Assembly (NCBI GenBank): GCA_035391225.1
Contig: DAOPKN010000017.1
Location: 1 to 41,992, forward strand
Source: DAOPKN01 sp035391225
Lineage (GTDB): Bacteria; Thermotogota; Thermotogae; MWEM01
Reading direction: 5' to 3'
Length of the DNA: 41,992 nt
Shown here: positions 32,601 to 40,564 of the stretch, piece after piece
Position numbering within the stretch: the stretch's first letter is position 1
How the letters are laid out: each line of letters begins with the position of its first letter
Made by a program: the position numbers and the translations under genes
Notes under the pieces: generated by a model
Told to the model about the DNA's origin: nothing
The model's input: only the letters and a program-made list of their open reading frames with translations
The model's database searches: none

Positions 32601-34512
32601 CGATGATGGCTTTTTTCAGCTTTCGCGCGCTCTTCGAAGTGGATTCGTCTCCCAGCAACTTGGCAAGCACGAAAGGCTTGAACAATTCCAGTGCCATCTT
32701 CTTGGGGATCCCGCATTCGTGGATCTTCAATGACGGCCCCACAACGATGACCGCACGTCCGGAATAGTCCACGCGTTTTCCGAGCAAGTTCCGGCGGAAC
32801 CGCCCCTTCTTCCCCTTGAGAAGATCGGTGAGCGACTTCAATGGCCGACCACCTCGGTCGGTAATCGCCTTGGACATGCGCCCGTTGTATACCAACGCAT
32901 CCACGGCTTGTTGCAGCATGCGTTTCTCGTTGCGTACGATGACCTCGGGAGCAGAAAGGCTCATGAGTTTTTCCAAGCGGTTGTTGCGATTGATTACCCG
33001 ACGGTACAAATCGTTGAGGTCTGTGGTGGCAAAACGTCCCCCTTCGATCTGGATCATGGGGCGCAACTCCGGTGGAATAACGGGAACGGTATCCATGATC
33101 ATCCAGGTGGGGTCATTCTGCGATTCCAACAGGTCTTTCACGATCTGCAAGCGTTTGCGGAGTTTGATCACGCGCGCGCTCGAACGCGGAAGGCTCTTGA
33201 GCTCGTCTTCGATCTCCACCTGTATCTTCTCCAGGTTCAACTTTTGCAGCAGGATGCGCACCGCTTCTGCACCGGTCTTGGCTTCGATCTTGTCGGGGTA
33301 CACCGTGCGGAAGGCATCGAACTCGTTGTCGGTCAGGATATCTCCCACGTGGAAATCGATCTCCTCTGCCACTTCGGGATCGATTTCGGTGATCACCAGG
33401 ATGGGGCGGTCGTTTTCGATCTCTGCCTCGGCGGAAAACATGCCTGGATAATGCTCTTCGAGCACGCGGTACTCGGTGAGCGACAGGATCTCTTCCTCGT
33501 ACACGAAACGGTCCGCGATGTGGGCATCTTTCTCCACTTCCTCACCATCGTTCACGTACAGGATGGAGCCTTCCACGATGGGATAGCGTTTCTGCTCGAT
33601 CACGTTCTCCACGAGGATTTTTCCGCTGGAACGCGTTTCCATGCGGCCATCCGGNNNNNNNNNNNNNNNNNNNNNNNNNNNNNNNNNNNNNNNNNNNNNN
33701 NNNNNNNNNNNNNNNNNNNNNNNNNNNNNNNNNNNNNNNNNNNNNNNNNNNNNNTCGATGGGAGCATACAGCGAATCAATGGTTTGCTCGCTTACCAGCT
33801 CTTGGCCTTTTTCCACTTTTTCCCCGTCTTTGAAATTCACCACGATGTCCTTGTGCAGGGAATAGGAACGGCTTTCCTTGTCTTCGATGTTGATCCAGTA
33901 AAAGATCTTTCCGGTATGCGTCTCTTCTTCGGTGATGGTCACAATACCCTTGAGGTCTGATTTTACCGGGCCAGTGGGGTTTTTCACCGTGATGGCAGGT
34001 TCGGCCTCGAAGTCCCAGAACTGGTTGTAGATGTTGTGTTCCGTTTCGTACAATAGGTCACCGTTTTCAAAGGCGGTGCCCTTACGATCAACTACCAGGA
34101 ACATCTTCTCGATGATACGCCGCGAACCGAAGTAGATGATGTTCTCCAGGTTCTTGCTGGTCATGTTGAGGAGGTTGGACAGGATGGAGGGCGTGCTTTT
34201 GAGGAACCACAGGTGCACGACCGGTGCCGCAAGGCTAATGTGCCCCATGTTCTTGCGCCGCGCCGATTTTGGTTCCACGCGCACGTTGCACCGCTCGCAA
34301 ACGGTTCCCTCGTACTTCTTCCCTTTATACTTGCCGCATGCGCACTCGTAATCCTTGGTGGGCCCGAAGATCTTTTCGCAAAATAGGCCATCCCGCTCCG
34401 GTTTGAACGTCCGGTAGTTGATGGTCTCGGGCTTTTTCACTTCCCCGTTCGACCAACTTTGAATGGTATTCGGGGATGCCATCGTGATCTGCACGCTCTT
34501 GATTCGCTTCAT
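29650..34512 (-). CDS. rpoC: RNA polymerase subunit beta-prime (interrupted by an assembly gap)
   Basis: About 1620 residues as assembled, 34 of them unknown because of 100 N. Catalytic motif NADFDGDQMAVH binds the active-site magnesium; the first zinc site has CACGKYKGKKYEGTVCERC, the second CGTHRG and later CESGEGVCAKC; the trigger-loop region STHGGRKGAADTALRTSNAG is intact. After residue 150 there is a long insertion of beta-rich repeats, known from Thermotoga and Thermus beta-prime, and the gap falls within it. Thermotoga beta-prime is about 1690 residues, so more than 100 bases may be missing. Start ATG 34512; 17 bases after rpoB. Confidence 0.96.
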   Translation of the reverse strand: MKRIKSVQITMASPNTIQSWSNGEVKKPETINYRTFKPERDGLFCEKIFGPTKDYECACGKYKGKKYEGTVCERCNVRVEPKSARRKNMGHISLAAPVVHLWFLKSTPSILSNLLNMTSKNLENIIYFGSRRIIEKMFLVVDRKGTAFENGDLLYETEHNIYNQFWDFEAEPAITVKNPTGPVKSDLKGIVTITEEETHTGKIFYWINIEDKESRSYSLHKDIVVNFKDGEKVEKGQELVSEQTIDSLYAPIXXXXXXXXXXXXXXXXXXXXXXXXXXXXXXXXXXPDGRMETRSSGKILVENVIEQKRYPIVEGSILYVNDGEEVEKDAHIADRFVYEEEILSLTEYRVLEEHYPGMFSAEAEIENDRPILVITEIDPEVAEEIDFHVGDILTDNEFDAFRTVYPDKIEAKTGAEAVRILLQKLNLEKIQVEIEDELKSLPRSSARVIKLRKRLQIVKDLLESQNDPTWMIMDTVPVIPPELRPMIQIEGGRFATTDLNDLYRRVINRNNRLEKLMSLSAPEVIVRNEKRMLQQAVDALVYNGRMSKAITDRGGRPLKSLTDLLKGKKGRFRRNLLGKRVDYSGRAVIVVGPSLKIHECGIPKKMALELFKPFVLAKLLGDESTSKSARKLKKAIIEKEMPQAWEVLEDVIKEHPVMLNRAPTLHRISIQAFMPRLVEGNAIRLHPLVCPPFNADFDGDQMAVHVPLSSKAQAEAKFLMLSRYNIISPANGQPLSMPAKDIIFGVYYLTMVGKEYDQMEDAEIPHRFTSFAEVLLALEYAWMHHNRNSFNLHTPILLLRHKLDEQGNEVTWFQKTTPGRAIFNEMLPEDFQDYGKAFGKKQIKNLVYEVFKKYGIDRTADLLDDIKDLGFHYATVSGLTISVKDVEISPEKQKIIQRADEKVREIETYFQNGFLTSLERYREIIRVWDRATSEIQRETVRFIAREPFNPVQMMVSSGARGNEDQLKQLAGMRGLMAGPAGDIIELPIRSNFREGLTVLEFFISTHGGRKGAADTALRTSNAGYLTRRLVDVAQSVVVNESDCGTHRGIEATALRDEEVEIESLERNIFGRVLSQPVYDPRTGEILENPEFPGRVYERDVMINDDDARFLANYSQTVAVRKEYRISIDEYESTRKEHHGYVELKEHLFANTGQLLFQAETPVNWHLIQDCKAAGIQSVEVTEFPVVGNYSRERVRSSDGKRVLVVKEEKIDPATARLLAEEDISEIEVRPTIVIRSVFTCESGEGVCAKCYGMDLSNHHIVNIGEAVGIVAAQSIGEPGTQLTMRTFHTGGIASAADITQGLPRAEELFEARKKLKENPAVFSNVRGFVKDTNSEDPRKFKIYIEDYEENIHEFELPSSLKARVAKGDKVLPGDALSTGAIKPRELMQELDVDTTFKYLLREIKRVYSEQGVDIHNKHIEIIIRQMLGKVEVVDPGDTDFLVGDLVSIQIVKKTNEQLMKNNARVNDNRKKVLGKELSRHVLVREEGELVELGAEGETISEELLKTLVSRGVKTLDVSDDGESKGIQINTKDPVKYRRKLLRITKASLERIGWLSAASFQQTAQVLTESALKGNVDELRGLKENVIIGQLVPAGTGMEWYSAIDYEEAIMGEESKRKTGS
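33655..33754. other. Assembly gap of 100 N inside rpoC
   Basis: Exactly 100 unknown bases, the conventional placeholder length. The reading frame matches on both sides as drawn, but the real length is unknown. The flanks encode '...SEQTIDSLYAPI' and 'PDGRMETRSSG', both in the repeat-like insertion, so an assembly break at repeated sequence is likely. Confidence 0.98.
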
Positions 34513-34529
34513 GTCACATCACATCCTCT

Positions 34530-37500
34530 TCAATCTCGATCGAGATTCATTTCGTTCCCGTTTTCGTCGAAAACCTTCACATCCAACGCGACTCCCCGCA
34601 ATTCCTTGATCAACACTTTGAAGCTCTCAGGGATGCCGGTTTCCGGGATGTTCCGGTTTTTCAGAATGGCTTTGTACACCTCGTTGCGCCCCATCACATC
34701 GTCGGATTTAATGGTCAACATTTCACTTAGTGTATGGGTTGCACCGTATGCCTCCAAGGCCCACACTTCCATCTCCCCGAAACGTTGCCCACCAAACTGC
34801 GCCTTTCCACCCAAAGGTTGCTGGTGGATGAGAGAGTACGGTCCAACGCTCCGGGCATGGATCTTGTCCTGTGCGATATGTACCAGCTTGAGCATGTACA
34901 TCACACCGACCACGATGGGTTGGTCGAAGTACTGGCCATTGCGTCCGTCACGCAACAACACCTTTCCCGAACACCGCTTTTTCGTATCACCTTGGTCGAT
35001 CCCAAGCTCTTGGCGCCGATCGAACAGCGCACCAAGCACTTCGTCTTCGTTCGCGCCGTCGAAAACCGGGGTGGCAACGAAAACATCGTTTAGCAGGGCC
35101 AGCCAACCCAAGTGAGTTTCCAGGATTTGCCCCAGGTTCATACGCGAAGGGACTCCGAGTGGGCTTAAGATCATTTCCACCGGCTTACCATCGGGCAAGA
35201 AAGGCATGTCTTCACGGGGTAGGATCTTGGAAACGACACCCTTGTTCCCATGCCGGCCAGCAAGCTTGTCCCCGATGTCCAAAGGCTTGCGACACGCCAC
35301 GTACACGCGAATCATCTTGTTCACACCGGGACCGAGTTCGGACACATCGTTCTTGTCAAACACCTTCACGTCCACAACGCGTCCCGAAACACCGTGGGGG
35401 AGTTTCAGCGAAGTATCTTGGATATCGCGTCCCCTGTCTCCAAACACGGAGCGGATGATTTTCTCCTCCGGAGAAATCTCTGCCTCTCCCTTTGGCGTCA
35501 CCTTTCCCACCAAGATGTCCTCGGAAGACACGAAAGCCCCAATTCGGATCACACCAAACTCATCGAGGTTCTTCAACCGCTCCTTGCTCACGTTGGGAAT
35601 ATCCGGCGTTATTTCCTCGGCACCCAAGCGCGTTTCGCGGGCATTCACCTCGTACATCTCGATGTGCACCGAGGTGAACGTATCCCTTTCCAAAAGCTCC
35701 TCGTTCACCAGGATGGCGTCTTCGAAATTGAATCCTTCCCAAGGCATGAACGCAACCAGGATATTTTGGCCAAGTGCCAATTCTCCCATATCCGTAGCGG
35801 GACCATCGGCGATGGGATCTCCCTTGTTCACCTTCTCCCCAACTTGCACGATGGGGCGTTGGTTGATCATGGTGTCCTGGTTGGAACGCACGAATTTCTG
35901 CAACACGTACTCATCCAAGACCGGCTTGGACGAAGGGGTGAGTTTGCCGGTTTTCTTGGAAACCTCGTGCGAATCCGTGGGTTCCTTTCCCTCGTTTTGG
36001 GGTTGACCTTTTCCGCTGTACAACAAATTCCCCTTCTCGTCCATGCGATGGACCACGATCTTTCGCCCATCCATTTGGATAACCTGCCCCGGGTGCTTGG
36101 CAAGGATCACGAAGCCCGAGTCCCTTGCGGCCACCCATTCCACGCCCGTTCCCACTCGTGGGGCTTCGGGCTTGACCAGGGGAACCCCCTGTCGCTGCAT
36201 GTTGGAGCCCATCAGCGCACGGTTGGAGTCATCGTGTTCCAAGAAGGGAATCAGCGAGGTAGAGATGGAGATGATCTGCTTGGGGGAAACATCCATGAAA
36301 TTCACGTCATCGCGATCCACGTAACGAATATCACTGTGGTGGCGCACGGCGACCCGCTCGTTCACGAAATTATCTTCTTCGTCCAAGGGAGCATTGGCCT
36401 GCGCAATGTTGTAAAACTCTTCCTGGTCCGCGGTGAGGTACACCACTTCCTTGGAAACATGCCCCTTGTTGACCTTTCGATACGGGGTAATCAAAAAGCC
36501 GAACGGATCGATGGTGGCAAATGTAGAAAGTGAGGTAATCAAGCCGATGTTTGCACCTTCCGGGGTTTCAATGGGACACATGCGCCCGTAGTGGGAATCG
36601 TGCACGTCTCGAACCTCGATTTTGGCCCGTTCGCGCTTGAGCCCCCCAGGTCCAATGGAAGAAAGCCGACGCTTGTGGGTCAACTCCGCGAGGGGGTTCA
36701 CCTGTTCCATGAACTGGGAAAGCTGGCTGGAGGCAAAGAATTGGTTCATGGAAATAATGATGGGGCGCACGTTGATCAATCCTTGTATGGAAATCTTGTC
36801 AAGGGAGTTGTAAATGGTCATCTTTTCCTGGATCAGTTTCTGGATCTTGGAAAAACCACGTTCGAACTCGGACTGCAGCAGCTCCCCGACGGTACGTACG
36901 CGCTTGTTTCCCAAGTGATCCTTGGTATCCAAAAGCGTGGGATCCTTTTCCAGGTCGAGCAAGTGCATGGTGGCCAACAAGAGATCCAATTTCTTGATGA
37001 CCCTGGACTCTTCTTCATACTCCGTAGGAGAGGGGGCCTTGGAACCAGGAGCCACAACTTCCTTTTCGTGCTCTTGCTCTTCGCTGGTAGCGATCTCGCT
37101 TTTTGCTTGCATGTACTTCTCGAACACCTTGTCGAGCCGACGATTCATCTTGTACCGACCAACTTCCGAAAAATCGTATTTCTCTTCGCTGAAGTACAAG
37201 TTGTAGATGTAATTCTTCGCGGTGTTGACCCGTGGGATTTCCCCCGGTTTCAGCTTTCGGAAGAGCTCCATCACGGCGGTGTCTTCATCTGCATCGCGAA
37301 GGCTTTCGTCAAGGCTTTCGTACGTTTTTTGGATAAACGGGTTCAAGATGGTGATTTGCTCGATGCCCGCGTCGAGGATGGCGGAAAATTGCTTGGAGAC
37401 CAATCTTTCTCCCTTGGCAATAAGCACGTCGCCGCTTTCGTCTTTCACTTCTTCCATGACGATGGCATTTTCATACCGCCCCAAGTCTTTTTCATCCAGG

Positions 37501-38174
37501 ATTTCAGCGGTAAACGGGAAAAACTCGAAGAATTCCGAGTTTTGGTCAAATCCCACCGCTTTCAGGAAAAGGAGCAGATTCACCTTTCGCCTGCGGTCGA
37601 TACGCGCTTGGAGGAGGGACTTGTTGGGGTTCAGCATGATTTCCAGCCAAGCACCGCGATGGGGAAGGAAGTGGGAAACGAAAATGGGGCGGTTTCCCGG
37701 TGTGGAAGGTTCATCCACGAAGTAAATTCCCGGAGAACGGACAAGCTGGTTCACGACAACCCTTTCCACTCCGTTGATGATGAAAGAACCCCGGTCCGTC
37801 ATGAAGGGGATATACCCGAAGAAGGCATTTTCTTCCTTGAGTTCTTGGGTGTTGACATCCGAGATGAGCACCTTCACGTACAGGGGAACAGAAAAAGTGG
37901 TCCCCTTCGATTTGCACTCCTCTTCGCTTTCCTTTGGGGATCCGATGGTTGTGTCAATGAATTCCAGCACGAAGCCTTTCTCGTCCTTTCGCAAATCCCC
38001 GCGATGGGGCTGGGAGCGAATGGGGGAAAACTTGCGAAGAACCTCCAGGATTCCTTCTTTCAGGAACCACTGGAAGGACTCCAGCTGGATTTCGATCAGG
38101 TTGGGAACCGGTATGGCTTCTCCAATGGTTCCGTAAACGATACGTTCTCTTCGGCCGAAGCTCTCCGTTTTCAA
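34530..38174 (-). CDS. rpoB: RNA polymerase subunit beta
   Basis: 1214 residues. Standard core: the rifampicin-pocket region SSQLSQFMEQVNPLAEL, THKRRLSSIGPGGLKRERA, the segment VRDVHDSHYGRMCPIETPEG, and the C-terminal clamp region GGKAQFGGQRFGEMEVWALE. The start is chosen as TTG 38174: AGAGGTG lies at 38181-38187 with 6-base spacing, giving the N-terminus MKTESFGRRERIVYG, which aligns with the Thermotoga protein. Two upstream ATGs in frame (38180 and 38213) lack usable spacing or a site. Compared with E. coli, positions equal to 516 and 518 in the rifampicin pocket are Glu and Val. Confidence 0.96.
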   Translation of the reverse strand: MKTESFGRRERIVYGTIGEAIPVPNLIEIQLESFQWFLKEGILEVLRKFSPIRSQPHRGDLRKDEKGFVLEFIDTTIGSPKESEEECKSKGTTFSVPLYVKVLISDVNTQELKEENAFFGYIPFMTDRGSFIINGVERVVVNQLVRSPGIYFVDEPSTPGNRPIFVSHFLPHRGAWLEIMLNPNKSLLQARIDRRRKVNLLLFLKAVGFDQNSEFFEFFPFTAEILDEKDLGRYENAIVMEEVKDESGDVLIAKGERLVSKQFSAILDAGIEQITILNPFIQKTYESLDESLRDADEDTAVMELFRKLKPGEIPRVNTAKNYIYNLYFSEEKYDFSEVGRYKMNRRLDKVFEKYMQAKSEIATSEEQEHEKEVVAPGSKAPSPTEYEEESRVIKKLDLLLATMHLLDLEKDPTLLDTKDHLGNKRVRTVGELLQSEFERGFSKIQKLIQEKMTIYNSLDKISIQGLINVRPIIISMNQFFASSQLSQFMEQVNPLAELTHKRRLSSIGPGGLKRERAKIEVRDVHDSHYGRMCPIETPEGANIGLITSLSTFATIDPFGFLITPYRKVNKGHVSKEVVYLTADQEEFYNIAQANAPLDEEDNFVNERVAVRHHSDIRYVDRDDVNFMDVSPKQIISISTSLIPFLEHDDSNRALMGSNMQRQGVPLVKPEAPRVGTGVEWVAARDSGFVILAKHPGQVIQMDGRKIVVHRMDEKGNLLYSGKGQPQNEGKEPTDSHEVSKKTGKLTPSSKPVLDEYVLQKFVRSNQDTMINQRPIVQVGEKVNKGDPIADGPATDMGELALGQNILVAFMPWEGFNFEDAILVNEELLERDTFTSVHIEMYEVNARETRLGAEEITPDIPNVSKERLKNLDEFGVIRIGAFVSSEDILVGKVTPKGEAEISPEEKIIRSVFGDRGRDIQDTSLKLPHGVSGRVVDVKVFDKNDVSELGPGVNKMIRVYVACRKPLDIGDKLAGRHGNKGVVSKILPREDMPFLPDGKPVEMILSPLGVPSRMNLGQILETHLGWLALLNDVFVATPVFDGANEDEVLGALFDRRQELGIDQGDTKKRCSGKVLLRDGRNGQYFDQPIVVGVMYMLKLVHIAQDKIHARSVGPYSLIHQQPLGGKAQFGGQRFGEMEVWALEAYGATHTLSEMLTIKSDDVMGRNEVYKAILKNRNIPETGIPESFKVLIKELRGVALDVKVFDENGNEMNLDRD

Positions 38175-38213
38175 ATGCATCACCTCTGGGAGAGATTTTT
38201 TTGCATGAAACAA

Positions 38214-38241
38214 GGTACATCAAGCTGGCGCTTGATGTACC
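38214..38241 (-). terminator. Hairpin between rplL and rpoB, probable attenuator
   Basis: A perfect 12-bp inverted repeat (GGTACATCAAGC and its complement) with a four-base loop, followed on the minus strand by TTGTTTC. The weak T-run suggests a partial terminator. In E. coli an attenuator at the same junction reduces polymerase-subunit expression relative to L7/L12; the same role is inferred. Confidence 0.7.
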
Positions 38242-38266
38242 ACCAAGACATTAGACGGGAAAAGAA

Positions 38267-38650
38267 TTACTTAAGTTCAACCGTTGCGCCGGCCTCTTCG
38301 AATTTCTTCTTGAGTTCTTCGGCTTCTTCTTTCTTGACTGCTTCTTTCACGATCGCGTCGGGGGAACCCGCCTTTTCCACGAGATCCTTTGCATCTTTCA
38401 GTCCCAGGCCGGTGATTTCGCGAACAACCTTGATGACTCCAACTTTCTTTTCACCGAAGGATTTCAGGACCACGTTGAAGTCGGTCTTTTCTTCGACTTC
38501 CGCAGCGCCAGCAGCAGCACCAGGAGCAGCTGCGACGGCAACAGGTGCAGCAGCACTCACGCCAAAGCGTTCTTCCAGCGCCTTCACCAGGTCGGCCAAT
38601 TCCGCAACCGTCATCTGTTCAATTGCTTGAATCATTTCTTCTTTCGACAT
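38267..38650 (-). CDS. rplL: Ribosomal protein L7/L12
   Basis: 127 residues: N-terminal dimerisation helices, an Ala/Pro-rich hinge (about 33-50) and the conserved C-terminal domain with KVGVIKVVREITGLGLKDAK, then LVEKAGSPD. Full length. GGAGGTG precedes the ATG. It forms the ribosomal stalk with L10, which is encoded just upstream. Confidence 0.98.
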   Translation of the reverse strand: MSKEEMIQAIEQMTVAELADLVKALEERFGVSAAAPVAVAAAPGAAAGAAEVEEKTDFNVVLKSFGEKKVGVIKVVREITGLGLKDAKDLVEKAGSPDAIVKEAVKKEEAEELKKKFEEAGATVELK

Positions 38651-38673
38651 TTCCTTGACACCTCCAGGTTTTT

Positions 38674-39210
38674 TTATTCCGATTCCTTTTTTTCACGTAC
38701 GGCATTCACAGCGTACACCAGTTTCAAGATAATCGCGTTCAATCCAAACACCATCTTGGAAATGGGACCCTGCATGCGGTTCAGCAGCATGCCCAACAGT
38801 TCGTCGCGGGAAGGCAGCTTGGACAGTTCCACGACACCAGCTTCATCGTACAACTTCCCTTCAAACGCTCCCAGCCTGATGGAAGGCATCTTGTTTTCCT
38901 TTTGGAACTGAACCAGGGCCTTGAGTACTGCCATGGGGTCGCCCTCTTGGGAAACCGTTAAAAGCGCGTTGGTTTCATCCACCGCATCGTGGAGTTTCTC
39001 GTCCTCGTATCCTGCTTGCTTCAGGGCAATTTTTATCAAGGTGTTTTTGGCAACGCGCAGTGCTCCGCCGTTTTCGCGAAGGGCGCCCCGCAGGTTGCTG
39101 ATCTTTTCCACGCTCAATCCCTTGTAATCCACCAAAAGGACGATAGAACTGTTTTTCAGGGTTTCCGCAATTTCACCCACGATTTGGACCTTTTGTTGCT
39201 TTGTCAGCAT
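38674..39210 (-). CDS. rplJ: Ribosomal protein L10
   Basis: 178 residues. Begins MLTKQQKVQIVGEIAE; the frame extends further upstream but that part is the leader region. GAAAGGAGGTG precedes the ATG at 39210. The segment SSIVLLVDYKGLSVEKISNL is typical of the 23S-binding half, and the C-terminal helix binds L7/L12 dimers. The leader upstream carries the L10 autoregulatory structure. Confidence 0.97.
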   Translation of the reverse strand: MLTKQQKVQIVGEIAETLKNSSIVLLVDYKGLSVEKISNLRGALRENGGALRVAKNTLIKIALKQAGYEDEKLHDAVDETNALLTVSQEGDPMAVLKALVQFQKENKMPSIRLGAFEGKLYDEAGVVELSKLPSRDELLGMLLNRMQGPISKMVFGLNAIILKLVYAVNAVREKKESE

Positions 39211-39225
39211 GGTGCACCTCCTTTC

Positions 39226-39252
39226 AAAACAAAACGGCCCCAAACGAGGCCG
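39226..39252 (-). terminator. Attenuator terminator before rplJ
   Basis: On the minus strand CGGCC and GGCCG form a short stem (loop TCGTTTGG), followed by TTTTGTTTT. It lies between the L10 leader element and the rplJ ribosome site, the position expected for an L10-controlled terminator. Confidence 0.65.
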
Positions 39253-39265
39253 CACAGGACGGTGC

Positions 39266-39319
39266 GTACCTCGGCAGGAAACCCTCACGGGTTTTACCAC
39301 AACCTGCTTTCTTCAGTAC
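39266..39319 (-). promoter_or_regulatory. Ribosomal L10 leader RNA element
   Basis: On the minus strand GTACTGAAGAAAGCAGG and CCTGCCGAGGTAC flank a short hairpin (AAACCCGTGAGGGTTT). The paired GCAGG/CCTGC stem with the GA-rich internal loop and outer GTAC pairing matches the L10 leader family, in which the L10-L12 complex binds its own mRNA through a kink-turn. Confidence 0.8.
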
Positions 39320-39355
39320 TGGAACCGTTTCAAAGTTATTTTTTCGTTCGCTTGC

Positions 39356-40060
39356 TTACCGAGACTGTTCCATTTCATTGAAGCTCAACCGGACACCGGG
39401 TCCCATCGTGGGGGCCACGGCTACTCTCCGGAACAAGCGTCCTTTCAAACCCGATGGCTTCAGCGCCAAAACTTGCTGGATGGCGGAAAGGATGTTTTCT
39501 TCGAGCATCTTGTTCTTGAACGACTTTTTTCCCACCGCAAGGTGGATGTTTCCGGTTTTGTCGTTCCGAGCTTCCATTCGACCGAGCTTAAAACCTTTTA
39601 CCGCGTCGGCGATATCTTCGGTGACCGTTCCCGATTTGGGGGAAGGCATCAATCCGCGGGGCCCAAGAACTTTCCCCAGCCGACCGATCACGCGCATCAT
39701 ATCCGGGGTAGCAATGGCGACGTCGAAATCCAACCAACCTTCTTTCTGGATCTTCTCCGCCATATCTTCGGCCCCGACGAAATCGGCGCCAGCTTCGCTG
39801 GCTTCGGTCGCTTTGTCGCCCTTCGCAAACACCAAGATTCGAACCTCTTTTCCGGTACCGTGGGGAAGGGAGATCGTGGAACGGATCTGCTGTTCCGCTT
39901 TTCGGGGATCAATTCCCGTGGAAAGGTGCAACTCGATCGTCTCATCAAACTTGGCTGTTGCAAGCTCTTTGAGCAGGGAAACGGCTTCGGGCACCCCGTA
40001 CTCTTTTTGGCGGTCAAAACTCTTCTTTAGCGTGGTAAACCGCTTGGAATGCTTCGGCAT
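39356..40060 (-). CDS. rplA: Ribosomal protein L1
   Basis: 234 residues, full length. Carries VRILVFAKGDKATEASEAGA and the signature GRLGKVLGPRGLMPSPKSGTV. It binds 23S rRNA at the E-site stalk, and in E. coli also represses the rplK-rplA mRNA. GGAGGGGTGAT, overlapping the rplK stop, is the ribosome site, so it is coupled to rplK. Confidence 0.98.
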   Translation of the reverse strand: MPKHSKRFTTLKKSFDRQKEYGVPEAVSLLKELATAKFDETIELHLSTGIDPRKAEQQIRSTISLPHGTGKEVRILVFAKGDKATEASEAGADFVGAEDMAEKIQKEGWLDFDVAIATPDMMRVIGRLGKVLGPRGLMPSPKSGTVTEDIADAVKGFKLGRMEARNDKTGNIHLAVGKKSFKNKMLEENILSAIQQVLALKPSGLKGRLFRRVAVAPTMGPGVRLSFNEMEQSR

Positions 40061-40067
40061 CTGCGCA

Positions 40068-40493
40068 TCACCCCTCCACCTGGATACCCATGCTGCGGGC
40101 CGTTCCAGCGATAATCTTCATGGCTGCTTCCACATCGTTGGCGTTCAAATCTTCCATCTTGGTTTCCGCGATCTGGCGCACTTGCGCCGCGGTCACCTTG
40201 CCAACCTTGTCTTTATTGGGGATAGCAGAACCCTTCTTCAGTCCTGCAGCTTGCTTCAACAAAAAAGCGGCAGGGGGGGTTTTCTTGATGAACGTGAACG
40301 AACGATCCTCGTACACCGTAATCACAACGGGAATGATCGTTCCTGCCTGGCTGGACGTTTCCGCGTTGAACTGCTTACAAAAACCCATGATGTTCACACC
40401 ATGTTGTCCCAATGCAGGACCGACCGGGGGGGCAGGATTCGCCTTACCGGCCGGAAGTTGCAACTTGATGCGGGTCAAAATCTTCTTGGCCAT
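40068..40493 (-). CDS. rplK: Ribosomal protein L11
   Basis: 141 residues, the standard length, with KLQLPAGKANPAPPVGPALG and GQHGVNIMGFCKQFN. The frame is open upstream by 8 residues; ATG 40493 has GGAGG at 8-base spacing and is the family start. A short hairpin (GTTCCC/GGGAAC, 40550-40565) overlaps the nusG stop upstream, with a modest T-run, and could be a weak terminator. Confidence 0.97.
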   Translation of the reverse strand: MAKKILTRIKLQLPAGKANPAPPVGPALGQHGVNIMGFCKQFNAETSSQAGTIIPVVITVYEDRSFTFIKKTPPAAFLLKQAAGLKKGSAIPNKDKVGKVTAAQVRQIAETKMEDLNANDVEAAMKIIAGTARSMGIQVEG

Positions 40494-40564
40494 ATCCATT
40501 CCTCCTACGTGGTACAAACGGGAATATTCCCTCCCACAAGATAAAAGGCGTTCCCGACGGGGAA

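Noticed and set aside
31375..32733. 452-codon frame antisense to rpoC
   Set aside because: Antisense to the conserved catalytic core of beta-prime; no independent evidence of coding.
36591..38630. 679-codon frame antisense to rpoB and rplL
   Set aside because: Runs through rpoB, the intergenic hairpin and rplL on the opposite strand; no domain, a compositional artefact.
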